From positions 1 to 41,083 of the forward strand of contig JAHQVP010000210.1 of the NCBI GenBank assembly GCA_019634275.1: DNA of 41,083 nucleotides, read 5' to 3'. Below the pieces are notes generated by a model. It made no database searches. It was not told the DNA's origin and saw only the letters and a list, made by a program, of their open reading frames with translations. A program made the position numbers and the translations under genes. Shown here piece after piece: positions 27,591-35,735 of the stretch; within the stretch, counting starts at the first letter, position 1, and the number at the start of each line of letters is the position of its first letter. Source of the stretch: Saprospiraceae bacterium. GTDB taxonomy: Bacteria > Bacteroidota > Bacteroidia > Chitinophagales > Saprospiraceae.

Positions 27591-29006
27591 ATGAAACGAC
27601 TTCCTTGTACTCTTTTGTTGGCATTGCTCACATGCATTCCATTATCTGCTCAAGAGGATGAGGATGCCGAACTCTTTCGGGTGATGGATGCCTGGCTCGA
27701 TGCACAGCAAGCATATGAGGCTTTGCCAGGCCTTTCTGTGGCGATTGTCAGGGACCAGGAGGTTGTGTATAGCAGGGCTTTTGGCTTATCCAATCCTGCC
27801 GAAGAAAAGGTTGCGACCACAGAGACCATTTACAGCATTTGTTCCATTTCAAAGCTTTTTACTGCGGTTGCCATCATGAAGTTATATGATGAAGGGAAAT
27901 TGCGTCTGGATGACGAAGTTGGAGATCTTTTGCCCTTTTATGATCTGGCTCAACAGTTTGAAGATAGTGGACCAGTAACCATAAGATCCCTAATGACTCA
28001 TTCGTCGGGCTTGCCCAGAGAGGCGGTCAATCCATATTGGACGGGGCCTGGATTTCCTTTTCCTACTCAGAGTGAAGTACACGCTGGGCTAGAAGAGCAG
28101 GAGACCTTATATCCAGCCAGCACCTACTTTCAGTACAGTAATTTGGGTCTGACACTTTTAGGTGAGATTGTCGAGCAGGTATCTGGCGTACCTTATGACG
28201 AGTACATCCATGCGCACATATTGGAGCCGCTCAAAATGGCCGATACGCGGACTACGATGCCTGATGATCTTCATGGCCAATCTCTTTCAGTTGGGCACTC
28301 CAGCATTACACGCAATGGAAGCCGTCAGCCCGTACCCCTCTTTCAAGCTAAAGGTGTTCGAGCCGCAGCTGGGTTTAGTTCGACCGTAATGGATCTCGCG
28401 GAATTTGCAAAGTGGCAGTTTAGGCTATTAGAAAATGGTGGTAAAGAGATATTGAAAGTGGCTACCCTCAAGAACATGCACCGTGTGCATTGGACCAACC
28501 CCGATTGGTCAACTACATGGGGATTGGGCTTCTCTGTGTACGAATCAGATGGCGCAACCATTGTTGGCCATGGAGGATCATGTCCCGGTTATCGTTCTAC
28601 GATTTCACTCAATCCCAGGGAAAAGACAGCCGTAATTGTGATGATAAATGCCAGTGGAACAGACCCAGGAAAATACGCCAAAGGCCTGGCTGGGCTCATG
28701 CGTGCATACGGAAATGCAGATTCGACCGCGGGACCAGATCTCGAGGAATATCGCATGACCTGCTCTCCTCAGCCCTGGTGGAGCGAGGAATACGTATTTC
28801 CCTGGAAGGGGAAGTTGGGCATGTTAGGACTGCCAAGCAATAACCCATCCCGGTTTAGTCTTTATAAGCACATCGAGGGGGATCTCTTTAAGAGATTGCG
28901 GAAGGATGATGAACTTGGTGAAGCAGTACGATTTCATAGGGATGCTCAAGGTAAAATCCAGTACTATGAGCAGCATGGCAACTTGACCCACCGCATAAAT
29001 AAGTGA
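27591..29006 (+). CDS. serine hydrolase, class C beta-lactamase family
   Basis: Signal peptide, SISK (SxxK), YSN (YxN), GHGGSCPG. Start trimmed from 27507. Confidence 0.92.
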   Translation: MKRLPCTLLLALLTCIPLSAQEDEDAELFRVMDAWLDAQQAYEALPGLSVAIVRDQEVVYSRAFGLSNPAEEKVATTETIYSICSISKLFTAVAIMKLYDEGKLRLDDEVGDLLPFYDLAQQFEDSGPVTIRSLMTHSSGLPREAVNPYWTGPGFPFPTQSEVHAGLEEQETLYPASTYFQYSNLGLTLLGEIVEQVSGVPYDEYIHAHILEPLKMADTRTTMPDDLHGQSLSVGHSSITRNGSRQPVPLFQAKGVRAAAGFSSTVMDLAEFAKWQFRLLENGGKEILKVATLKNMHRVHWTNPDWSTTWGLGFSVYESDGATIVGHGGSCPGYRSTISLNPREKTAVIVMINASGTDPGKYAKGLAGLMRAYGNADSTAGPDLEEYRMTCSPQPWWSEEYVFPWKGKLGMLGLPSNNPSRFSLYKHIEGDLFKRLRKDDELGEAVRFHRDAQGKIQYYEQHGNLTHRINK

Positions 29007-29098
29007 TGTCGTTTTCAGGGTACGGGATCTCCGATCTTTACGGTGCCACACCATGCCAAGTCGTACCAAGCGGACTTCAACATAGAGTCCTCTTTCAA

Positions 29099-29129
29099 TT
29101 GGACAATAAAGGACAATACCATACATTTG
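29099..29129 (+). promoter_or_regulatory. putative Bacteroidota promoter of tRNA-Asn
   Basis: TTG (29099-29101), 20-nt spacer, TACATTTG (29122-29129), 11 nt before the mature tRNA. Confidence 0.65.
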
Positions 29130-29140
29130 TGATCCTTTTA

Positions 29141-29214
29141 GCCTCCTTAGCTCAGCTGGTTAGAGCGGCGGACTGTTAATCCGTAGGTCCAAGGTTCAAG
29201 TCCTTTAGGGGGCG
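29141..29214 (+). tRNA. tRNA-Asn(GTT)
   Basis: Acceptor GCCTCCT/AGGGGGC, D arm GCTC/GAGC, anticodon arm GCGGA-CTGTTAA-TCCGT (GTT at 29175-29177), T loop TTCAAGT; CCA not encoded. Confidence 0.95.
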
Positions 29215-29221
29215 CATCGAG

Positions 29222-29249
29222 GCCTCGCACACTGTGCGAGGCTTCTTTT
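29222..29249 (+). terminator. intrinsic terminator after tRNA-Asn
   Basis: gcctcgcac-act-gtgcgaggc perfect 9-bp stem followed by TTCTTTT. Confidence 0.85.
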
Positions 29250-29349
29250 CATATAGCACCTTTGTTATCGCCAATTTTTAGCGCTTCTTTTGGTGCCAGG
29301 AGCAAAGTTGCTGAAGGTTTGGCTGTGCAAAATTTGTACTTTTCATACC

Positions 29350-31218
29350 ATGAGGACTTTGTTATTTTTTATGGGCCTGGCAATGCTATTTGCATGCAGC
29401 CCATCTGATGCAGATCCAGGCAAGGTAGAAGAAAGGGTCCAGCCCGAGTCACTACCCATGCAGCAGTTGCTCCTGACAGACCTTCAGGACTTTAATAATC
29501 AGGATGGCAATTGGCAGATTGGGGGCACGGTACAGTGTGATCCGTTAGTGGAGCACAGTCTCGAAATGGGAGAAGGTGAGGGCATTCTGGTGAATGTGCC
29601 GACCGAGGACAAAAAATCCAATCTCGTATCCAATTGGGAGCATGGGGATCTGGAACTCAAGTTTGAGGTGATGGTGCCAAAGGGATCCAATTCGGGAGTG
29701 TACCTCCAGGGTCGATATGAAATACAGATTCTTGACAGTTGGGGTAAAGCAGAGGTAGGCTCGGGAGACCTGGGTGGCATTTACCAGCGCTGGGATGCGT
29801 CGCTTCCTGATGGAGAAAAAGGATATGAAGGTCATGCCCCTAAGACCAATGCTGCCCGGGCACCAGGATTGTGGCAGTCATGTCACCTTCTTTTTAAGGC
29901 TCCACGATTCAATGCGATGGGCGAAAAAATCAAGGATGCACAATTCGATTGGGTTTTTCTCAACGGACATAAGATCCATGGGCTGACGGTGTTAAGTGGT
30001 CCCACTCGGGGTGCCGCCTTTCCCGATGAAGGACCTCTGGGTCCATTGTTTATCCAGGGAGATCACGGACCAGTTGCCTTCCGCAACATTGCTTACAAAT
30101 CGTTTAATCAGGATACCCTGGTCCTCCAGGGACTTACGTACGAGTTCTTTCCTGGAGAGTGGGATTCACTGCCAGATTTTGCCACCCTTAGTGCTGAACG
30201 TGAGGGTTCAATTGATCGAATGGATTTGGAAGAAGCCAGCACCCAACCCGATCATTATGGAGTGGTCTTTTCTGGCAATCTGCAGGTCAAGACACCTGGA
30301 TCCTACTTATTTGAAATCGATGCCGATGATGGAGCATCACTGATGATCGATTCAACGGTGATCGTTTTGCGCGATGGCGATCCCACACGAGGACGGGCAC
30401 GCGGCATCATAGAACTGGAGAAAGGTGCTCATGCTTTTCAAATGAACTACTATCAAAAGGTTTGGGGCGCGGTTGTCCGGCTCTATTATGAAGGGCCTAG
30501 TATCGAAAAAAGACCGCTGGCCTCGGTCATTGAGGTGTCGCAATGGCAACGCAATATAGATGCCCAACCGATGGTCATGATCGAGTCAGTGGAGGATCCT
30601 ACCCTACTACGCGGATTTGTCCAACATGGTGATGAAAAACTCACACACGCCATCAGTGTCGGACATCCATCGGGCATACACTACAGTTACAATCTATTAA
30701 ATGGAACACTGGCCAGTAGCTGGAAGGGTCAATTTATCGATGTGACCAATATGTGGAGGGGTCGAGGCAATTCACAACTTGCCCTTCCCTTGAATGCTAC
30801 CATCGAGTTTTCGGGTCAATTGCCGATCGCCCGATTGTCCCATTCAGAGGCTGCTTGGCCGCTCTATCGACCCGATGATTTTCGATATCATGGTTACCAG
30901 ATGGGCGAGAATCAAATGCCCTCTTTTCAGTACGAAGCAAATGGACTCATGGTGCAGGATGAGATCATGCCGGTGGCGGAGGATGGGATGCTGCGTCGAT
31001 CACTGACATTTGAGACAGACGGCAGCAAAAACAACCTTTACTATAAACTTGACGAAGCGACTTCGATCGATTTAATGGAAGGGGGAATGTACAATATAGG
31101 GGGTAAGTACTACATCCTCAGCGACGTAGCACTAGAGATACGCGAATTGGAAAACCAAGATGAATTGGTCGTCTCTTTGGCGGAATTAGACAACTTTAGC
31201 TATTCGATCTTATGGTGA
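29350..31218 (+). CDS. lipoprotein with DUF1080 (3-keto-disaccharide hydrolase-like) and PA14 domains plus an unassigned C-terminal region
   Basis: Lipobox MLFACSPS; DLELKFEVMVPKGSNSGVYLQGRYEIQILDSWG (DUF1080); YLFEIDADDGASLMIDSTVIVLRDG...GAHAFQMNYYQKVWGAVVRLYYEGP (PA14). Confidence 0.87.
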   Translation: MRTLLFFMGLAMLFACSPSDADPGKVEERVQPESLPMQQLLLTDLQDFNNQDGNWQIGGTVQCDPLVEHSLEMGEGEGILVNVPTEDKKSNLVSNWEHGDLELKFEVMVPKGSNSGVYLQGRYEIQILDSWGKAEVGSGDLGGIYQRWDASLPDGEKGYEGHAPKTNAARAPGLWQSCHLLFKAPRFNAMGEKIKDAQFDWVFLNGHKIHGLTVLSGPTRGAAFPDEGPLGPLFIQGDHGPVAFRNIAYKSFNQDTLVLQGLTYEFFPGEWDSLPDFATLSAEREGSIDRMDLEEASTQPDHYGVVFSGNLQVKTPGSYLFEIDADDGASLMIDSTVIVLRDGDPTRGRARGIIELEKGAHAFQMNYYQKVWGAVVRLYYEGPSIEKRPLASVIEVSQWQRNIDAQPMVMIESVEDPTLLRGFVQHGDEKLTHAISVGHPSGIHYSYNLLNGTLASSWKGQFIDVTNMWRGRGNSQLALPLNATIEFSGQLPIARLSHSEAAWPLYRPDDFRYHGYQMGENQMPSFQYEANGLMVQDEIMPVAEDGMLRRSLTFETDGSKNNLYYKLDEATSIDLMEGGMYNIGGKYYILSDVALEIRELENQDELVVSLAELDNFSYSILW

Positions 31219-33170
31219 ACTTGATTAAATATGTGGCAGTGACCTGCTGCTGTGTGGTGGGGACCTTGGATGCCCAAGTGGCACGAGGATTAGCAGAGTC
31301 CGATTATTACAAGATCGAATCCGTCCCCATACCTGAGAACGTCATCTTGGAGGTAGGAGGCTTGGCCTTCGACGACAAAGGACGACTAGGTGTGTCCACT
31401 CGACGAGGCGAAGTTTGGTTGATAACCAACCCATCTTCTGCTCAACCCGATTTTCAACGTTATGCGCATGGACTCCACGAACCGCTTGGGCTTGCCTTTA
31501 CAAATGGCCGATTCTATACTGCTCAGCGAGGGGAGCTGACCCGACTTAATGATAGGGATGGCGATGACGTAGCCGATGAGTACTACAACATTCGCGACTG
31601 GGATCTCAATGGCAACTATCATGAATATTCCTATGGGCCTGTACTGCTTCCAGACGGAGACATGTTGATTACCCTCAACCTGGGTTGGGTCGGGCGTGGC
31701 GCCAGTGAATCAAAGTGGAGAGGCTGGATGATGAAACTTACCCCGGAAGGAGAAATGACTCCCATAGCCACTGGTATGAGATCACCAGCAGGTTTTGGAT
31801 TAAACGCCAAGGGAGACATATTCTATACGGAAAACCAAGGGGATTGGGTGGGTTCCGGACGGATGACTCACATAGAGAAGGGAGATTTTGCTGGACATCC
31901 CGAAGGCTTGAAGTGGAGTGGAGAACCCGGTTCTCCCCTCAATTTGAGGATGGAAGATATTGACGATAGTGATGGACTATCCCTATATCAGTATCAGGAA
32001 AAATTCGATGCAGTGAAGCCTCCCTCTGTTTGGTTTCCTCATACCCTGATGGGCATCAGCACGAGCGATATAGCCGTCATTCCAGATGGTTTTGGCCCTT
32101 TCAACGATCAATTGCTGGTGGGAGATCAAGGCCATAGCAAAGTCATGCGGGTATACCAGGAAAAAGTAAACGGGGTCTATCAAGGGATATGCTACCCCTT
32201 CGTGGAAGGGTTTGCATCTGGAATCTTGCGTTTGGAGTGGTCAGACGACAAAACACTCTATGTGGGTATGACCAATCGTGGATGGGCTTCTACCGGTAAG
32301 GATAAGTTTGGCTTGCAAAAGCTCACCTGGACCGGTGTAGTGCCTTTTGAGGTACTGCAGGTAAATGCGGAGAGCGATGGGTTTAGGGTCTCCTTTACAA
32401 AAGAAGTTGACCGGCGTACAGCAGCCAATCCGGAGTCATACCTAATCAATGATTTTACTTATCAGTATCATCATCTCTACGGAAGTCCGGTGGTGGATCA
32501 GCAAGAAAGGACGGTGTATAAGGTGGAAGTAGCACAAGACAACCGATCCGCTCGTCTTTTTGTCGAGGGAATGAGACCAGGATATATTTATGAAATTAAT
32601 GCGGATGGAGTGCGCAGTGCTGTTTCTGAGCAGCTGGTGCATCCCACTGGATACTTCACGCTCAATGCGATTCCTGGAGATCACGTACACCACCAGCACG
32701 ATATGTCCGCCACTAGCGTGTTTTCCGCTCCAGATATCATTTCGGCCAAGCGCGTGACCGAAATGCCTGGAAGTTGGCTGGACGGACCGGATGAGACCAT
32801 CACGGTGGGAACAATACCCGGAATGAAGTTTGATCAAACCGAAATTAGGGTACGGGCAGGGAGTAAGGTTAAACTCATTTTCAACAATCCCGACGACATG
32901 ATGCACAATCTGGTCATTATCAAGCCGGAGAAAGAAGCATCAGTAGCCGATGCCGCCAATCGCATGGGGCTGCAGGGACAAGAAAAGGGATACATCCCAG
33001 ATTCTGAACATATTGTCGCCCATACCAATCTCCTAGAACCCAATGAATCTGACATCATCTATCTGACCATCCCAGAAGAGCCAGGTACATACAGCATCCT
33101 ATGTACTTTTCCAGGACATGCGGCAAGTATGCGGGCAGATCTCATTGTAGCCGACACACCATCGAATTAA
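31212..33170 (+). CDS. sorbosone-dehydrogenase-like beta-propeller protein with C-terminal azurin/plastocyanin-type copper domain
   Basis: GLAFDDKGRLGVSTRRGEVWLI...PDGDMLITLNLGW...GDIFYTENQGDWVGSG; C-terminus DDMMHNLVI...YSILCTFPGHAASM (Cys-x4-His-x3-Met as in blue copper proteins). ATG overlaps previous stop (ATGGTGA). Confidence 0.88.
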   Translation: MVNLIKYVAVTCCCVVGTLDAQVARGLAESDYYKIESVPIPENVILEVGGLAFDDKGRLGVSTRRGEVWLITNPSSAQPDFQRYAHGLHEPLGLAFTNGRFYTAQRGELTRLNDRDGDDVADEYYNIRDWDLNGNYHEYSYGPVLLPDGDMLITLNLGWVGRGASESKWRGWMMKLTPEGEMTPIATGMRSPAGFGLNAKGDIFYTENQGDWVGSGRMTHIEKGDFAGHPEGLKWSGEPGSPLNLRMEDIDDSDGLSLYQYQEKFDAVKPPSVWFPHTLMGISTSDIAVIPDGFGPFNDQLLVGDQGHSKVMRVYQEKVNGVYQGICYPFVEGFASGILRLEWSDDKTLYVGMTNRGWASTGKDKFGLQKLTWTGVVPFEVLQVNAESDGFRVSFTKEVDRRTAANPESYLINDFTYQYHHLYGSPVVDQQERTVYKVEVAQDNRSARLFVEGMRPGYIYEINADGVRSAVSEQLVHPTGYFTLNAIPGDHVHHQHDMSATSVFSAPDIISAKRVTEMPGSWLDGPDETITVGTIPGMKFDQTEIRVRAGSKVKLIFNNPDDMMHNLVIIKPEKEASVADAANRMGLQGQEKGYIPDSEHIVAHTNLLEPNESDIIYLTIPEEPGTYSILCTFPGHAASMRADLIVADTPSN

Positions 33171-33172
33171 AT

Positions 33173-33196
33173 ATGCCATAATGGCATGATTTTTTT
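33173..33196 (+). terminator. intrinsic terminator after the propeller-azurin gene
   Basis: atgccat-a-atggcat inverted repeat followed by gaTTTTTTT. Confidence 0.6.
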
Positions 33197-33199
33197 GAT

Positions 33200-33237
33200 T
33201 AAAAGCGACAAAATGTCATCAAATTTGATTGCTTTTA
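33200..33237 (+). promoter_or_regulatory. compact inverted-repeat element upstream of hsp20 (foldable as a three-way junction)
   Basis: taaaagc (33200-33206) pairs gctttta (33231-33237), enclosing gaca-aaa-tgtc and the palindrome atcaaatttgat. Confidence 0.35.
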
Positions 33238-33317
33238 GGCCATCCTGGCGCAGATAACCTGCTGGCATGGCGATTGATTCAGCATGATCAACTACGTAAA
33301 TCAAAAAGTAATTGAAA

Positions 33318-33713
33318 ATGCTATCAACACGAGTAAAAAGAGCTCCCTCCAATGGCCATCTTGCACAACGAAACCATCTTCGACGTCGAACTCCTGTTCA
33401 ACACAACATTACAGAAGACCAGAAAGTATTTGCGGTTTCCTTCGCTGTTCCGGGGTTTTCCAAGGAGGATTTTTCGATAGAGCTAGAGGACGATAAGCTG
33501 CGAGTAGAATTCTCTAAACCAGAGCCTTCTGATGATCCTTCCTATCTAGCAAAAGGATTTGATTTTCAAGATTTTACAAGAACCTTTACCCTGCGATCTC
33601 GGGACATTGACGCAGAGAACATCAAGGCTGAATATCAGCAGGGAATTCTGAAAGTGATCTTGCCCAAATCGGAAGCGGGCTTAAATCCTGTCAAGACCAT
33701 CAGCGTAGATTAA
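33318..33713 (+). CDS. Hsp20/alpha-crystallin family protein
   Basis: VFAVSFAVPGFSKEDFSIELEDDKLRVEF...FTRTFTLRSRDIDAENIKAEYQQGILKVILPK. Confidence 0.9.
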   Translation: MLSTRVKRAPSNGHLAQRNHLRRRTPVQHNITEDQKVFAVSFAVPGFSKEDFSIELEDDKLRVEFSKPEPSDDPSYLAKGFDFQDFTRTFTLRSRDIDAENIKAEYQQGILKVILPKSEAGLNPVKTISVD

Positions 33714-33754
33714 GATTTTCTTAACTCAAGTACATCAAATTAAAAGATCGTAAT

Positions 33755-34192
33755 ATGAACTATATAAAATTCAATCCGTTTTTACCCTTACAAGAGGGCG
33801 TCGACGAATTGGTACAGTCCATCTTTAACAGCAGCGTTGGGGACTTTGTCGGGTCAGACTTCGTGAGCAGTCATCCAAAAGCAAATGTCCGAGAGAGTGA
33901 AAATGGCTGGCTGGTAGAGTTGGCGGCGCCGGGATTGAGTAAAGACTCTTTCCATATCAAGATTGAAAATAGCATGTTGATCGTCACCGCAGAGCGAAGT
34001 GAGAAACGAGAGAAGGAGCAAGAGGGATACTTCCGAAAGGAATTTGATTTTGCCGGCTTGAAACGTTCCTTTCCACTGAAGGATGAAGTAGATCAAGAAA
34101 AAATAACAGCCAGCTACCAAGATGGTGTGCTGGCCATCCATCTCCCCAAGATGGACAATCAGGATCGGCGTAAGACGATTGTGGTTGAGTAA
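33755..34192 (+). CDS. Hsp20/alpha-crystallin family protein
   Basis: WLVELAAPGLSKDSFHIKIENSMLIVTAE...FKRSFPLKDEVDQEKITASYQDGVLAIHLPK-type alpha-crystallin domain. Confidence 0.95.
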   Translation: MNYIKFNPFLPLQEGVDELVQSIFNSSVGDFVGSDFVSSHPKANVRESENGWLVELAAPGLSKDSFHIKIENSMLIVTAERSEKREKEQEGYFRKEFDFAGLKRSFPLKDEVDQEKITASYQDGVLAIHLPKMDNQDRRKTIVVE

Positions 34193-34226
34193 AGATTCAT
34201 GTTCATGGGGTTAGGGTTTGGTTGAT

Positions 34227-34259
34227 AGGCCTGGATCGAAAGATCCAGGCCTTATCTTT
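34227..34259 (+). terminator. intrinsic terminator after hsp20 pair
   Basis: aggcctggatc-gaaa-gatccaggcct perfect 11-bp stem with GAAA loop followed by TATCTTT. Confidence 0.85.
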
Positions 34260-34342
34260 GTGTATATAGGTTAAAGGTCTTGCGCTGAGACCAAGGCCTC
34301 GTCATCGCAATAGTGTAATTATCTAGAATTTGGGACCAACTG

Positions 34343-35596
34343 CTAGTTAGAGTGCAGCTGAAAGGCCAGTTCCTCTTCTTCGATTTGCTCCTGTCGCAGT
34401 ATTTCGGAGAGTAAGATCTGCATATAGTCTAACCGGGGAGGCAGCAAACTTACGAGGTCTGATTTGGTGCGGATTTCTGGCAACTTGATCACTCTTTTGG
34501 CGGGATCTTGTATCTGATAATAGCGCACAATCTGCCCTCTTTTAAACAGTTCGGTACGGCTGTTCATGTCGTTCCAAATCATCAGATCGAAAGGATTCAC
34601 TTCCAATTCTTCTGACAATTCAAAAACGTCCACGTCATCCCATAGTTCGTAAGTCTCTAGGTATGTTTTAAGTGGACTCTCCGTTGTTTCTCCAGTCGCG
34701 ATATAATGGCTTAGAGCAGGTTCGTGTCGTCTGGGAATTCTTAAGGGATAACCACTCTCAGAATTCGGAATGTAGTCTCGTCTGATGGCTGGATTTAAAA
34801 TCTCGATGGATTCTAGGGACATGCCAATGGCCTCGGCTACTTCCTCTAGCGTTATTTTTTCATAGATCGTAACGACCGTAGTGAGCTGCAAGTCTCGATC
34901 GTACGCCACGGGCGAGTAGCCGTGTTGATGGAGATTGTCAAACAAGTATTGTGCTGCTGCTACTTTAGGTAGATACTCTTCGGTCTCCTGAGGTAGAAAT
35001 CTGCGAACCTCTTCGAAAGATGTTTTTCCTCCCGAAGCTCTAATCGCCCGATTCACTCTACCCGGACCACAATTGTATGCCGCCAGTACCATGGACCAGT
35101 CACCATACTCTTCGTATAAAAATTGAAGATAGGCCAGTGCTGCACTGGTTGATTTCTCTGGATCACAACGTTCGTCCAAGTACCGATTAATCCGCAGGCC
35201 CATTTGACGAGCAGTCCCTGGCATAAATTGCCAAAGACCTCGTGCTCCAACCCTCGAACTGACGGCTGGTCGGAAACTGGATTCTATCAGTGGGAGGACC
35301 TTAAGTGATAAGGGCATGCCTTTTCGCAACAACTCCTTCTCAATCGTAGGAAAGTAGAGGTGGGCACGCTCAATCAGTGATTGAGCAACTTCTGGATGCC
35401 GATGAAAGTCAGAAATGTATCGATCCATGACCTTCTTATCATTATCGCTGTCGATCGAGACGATCGCTTCTGCTATGCTTTTCTCCATCCGCTCAGAGGC
35501 AAAAGATGAGATACTAGACAATACGCAAACTGCAACCAACAGAAGGCTGAGTACATTGCAATGAGTGGGTCGTGCTATGTAGTTTTCCCTGGACAT
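34343..35596 (-). CDS. lytic transglycosylase (MltD-like, SLT domain)
   Basis: LPLIESSFRPAVSSRVGARGLWQFMPGTARQMGLRIN, WSMVLAAYNCGPGRVNRAI; C-terminal LysM-like segments. Confidence 0.93.
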   Translation of the reverse strand: MSRENYIARPTHCNVLSLLLVAVCVLSSISSFASERMEKSIAEAIVSIDSDNDKKVMDRYISDFHRHPEVAQSLIERAHLYFPTIEKELLRKGMPLSLKVLPLIESSFRPAVSSRVGARGLWQFMPGTARQMGLRINRYLDERCDPEKSTSAALAYLQFLYEEYGDWSMVLAAYNCGPGRVNRAIRASGGKTSFEEVRRFLPQETEEYLPKVAAAQYLFDNLHQHGYSPVAYDRDLQLTTVVTIYEKITLEEVAEAIGMSLESIEILNPAIRRDYIPNSESGYPLRIPRRHEPALSHYIATGETTESPLKTYLETYELWDDVDVFELSEELEVNPFDLMIWNDMNSRTELFKRGQIVRYYQIQDPAKRVIKLPEIRTKSDLVSLLPPRLDYMQILLSEILRQEQIEEEELAFQLHSN

Positions 35597-35678
35597 GTTC
35601 TAGCAAAATTACAATATATTATTAATTTATATAATATGTAACTATGCTTCAGATCGTAATTTGTTAAAACTAAGCCCG

Positions 35679-35708
35679 CAAATGTAGTGTATTTTGATAT
35701 TTAGCCAA
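35679..35708 (-). promoter_or_regulatory. putative Bacteroidota promoter of the lytic transglycosylase gene
   Basis: Minus strand TTG (35708-35706), 19-nt spacer, TACATTTG (35686-35679). Confidence 0.5.
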
Positions 35709-35735
35709 CTCTGCGGAACTATAATAATCGAAAAG

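Noticed and set aside
29317-29352. TTTG...TACTTTTC-ATACC-ATG as a further leaderless promoter for the DUF1080 gene
   Set aside because: -7 match imperfect and upstream element spacing poor; not strong enough to list with the RR-linked promoters.
32442-32906. 154-aa minus-strand ORF
   Set aside because: Antisense to the propeller-azurin gene; no domain features.
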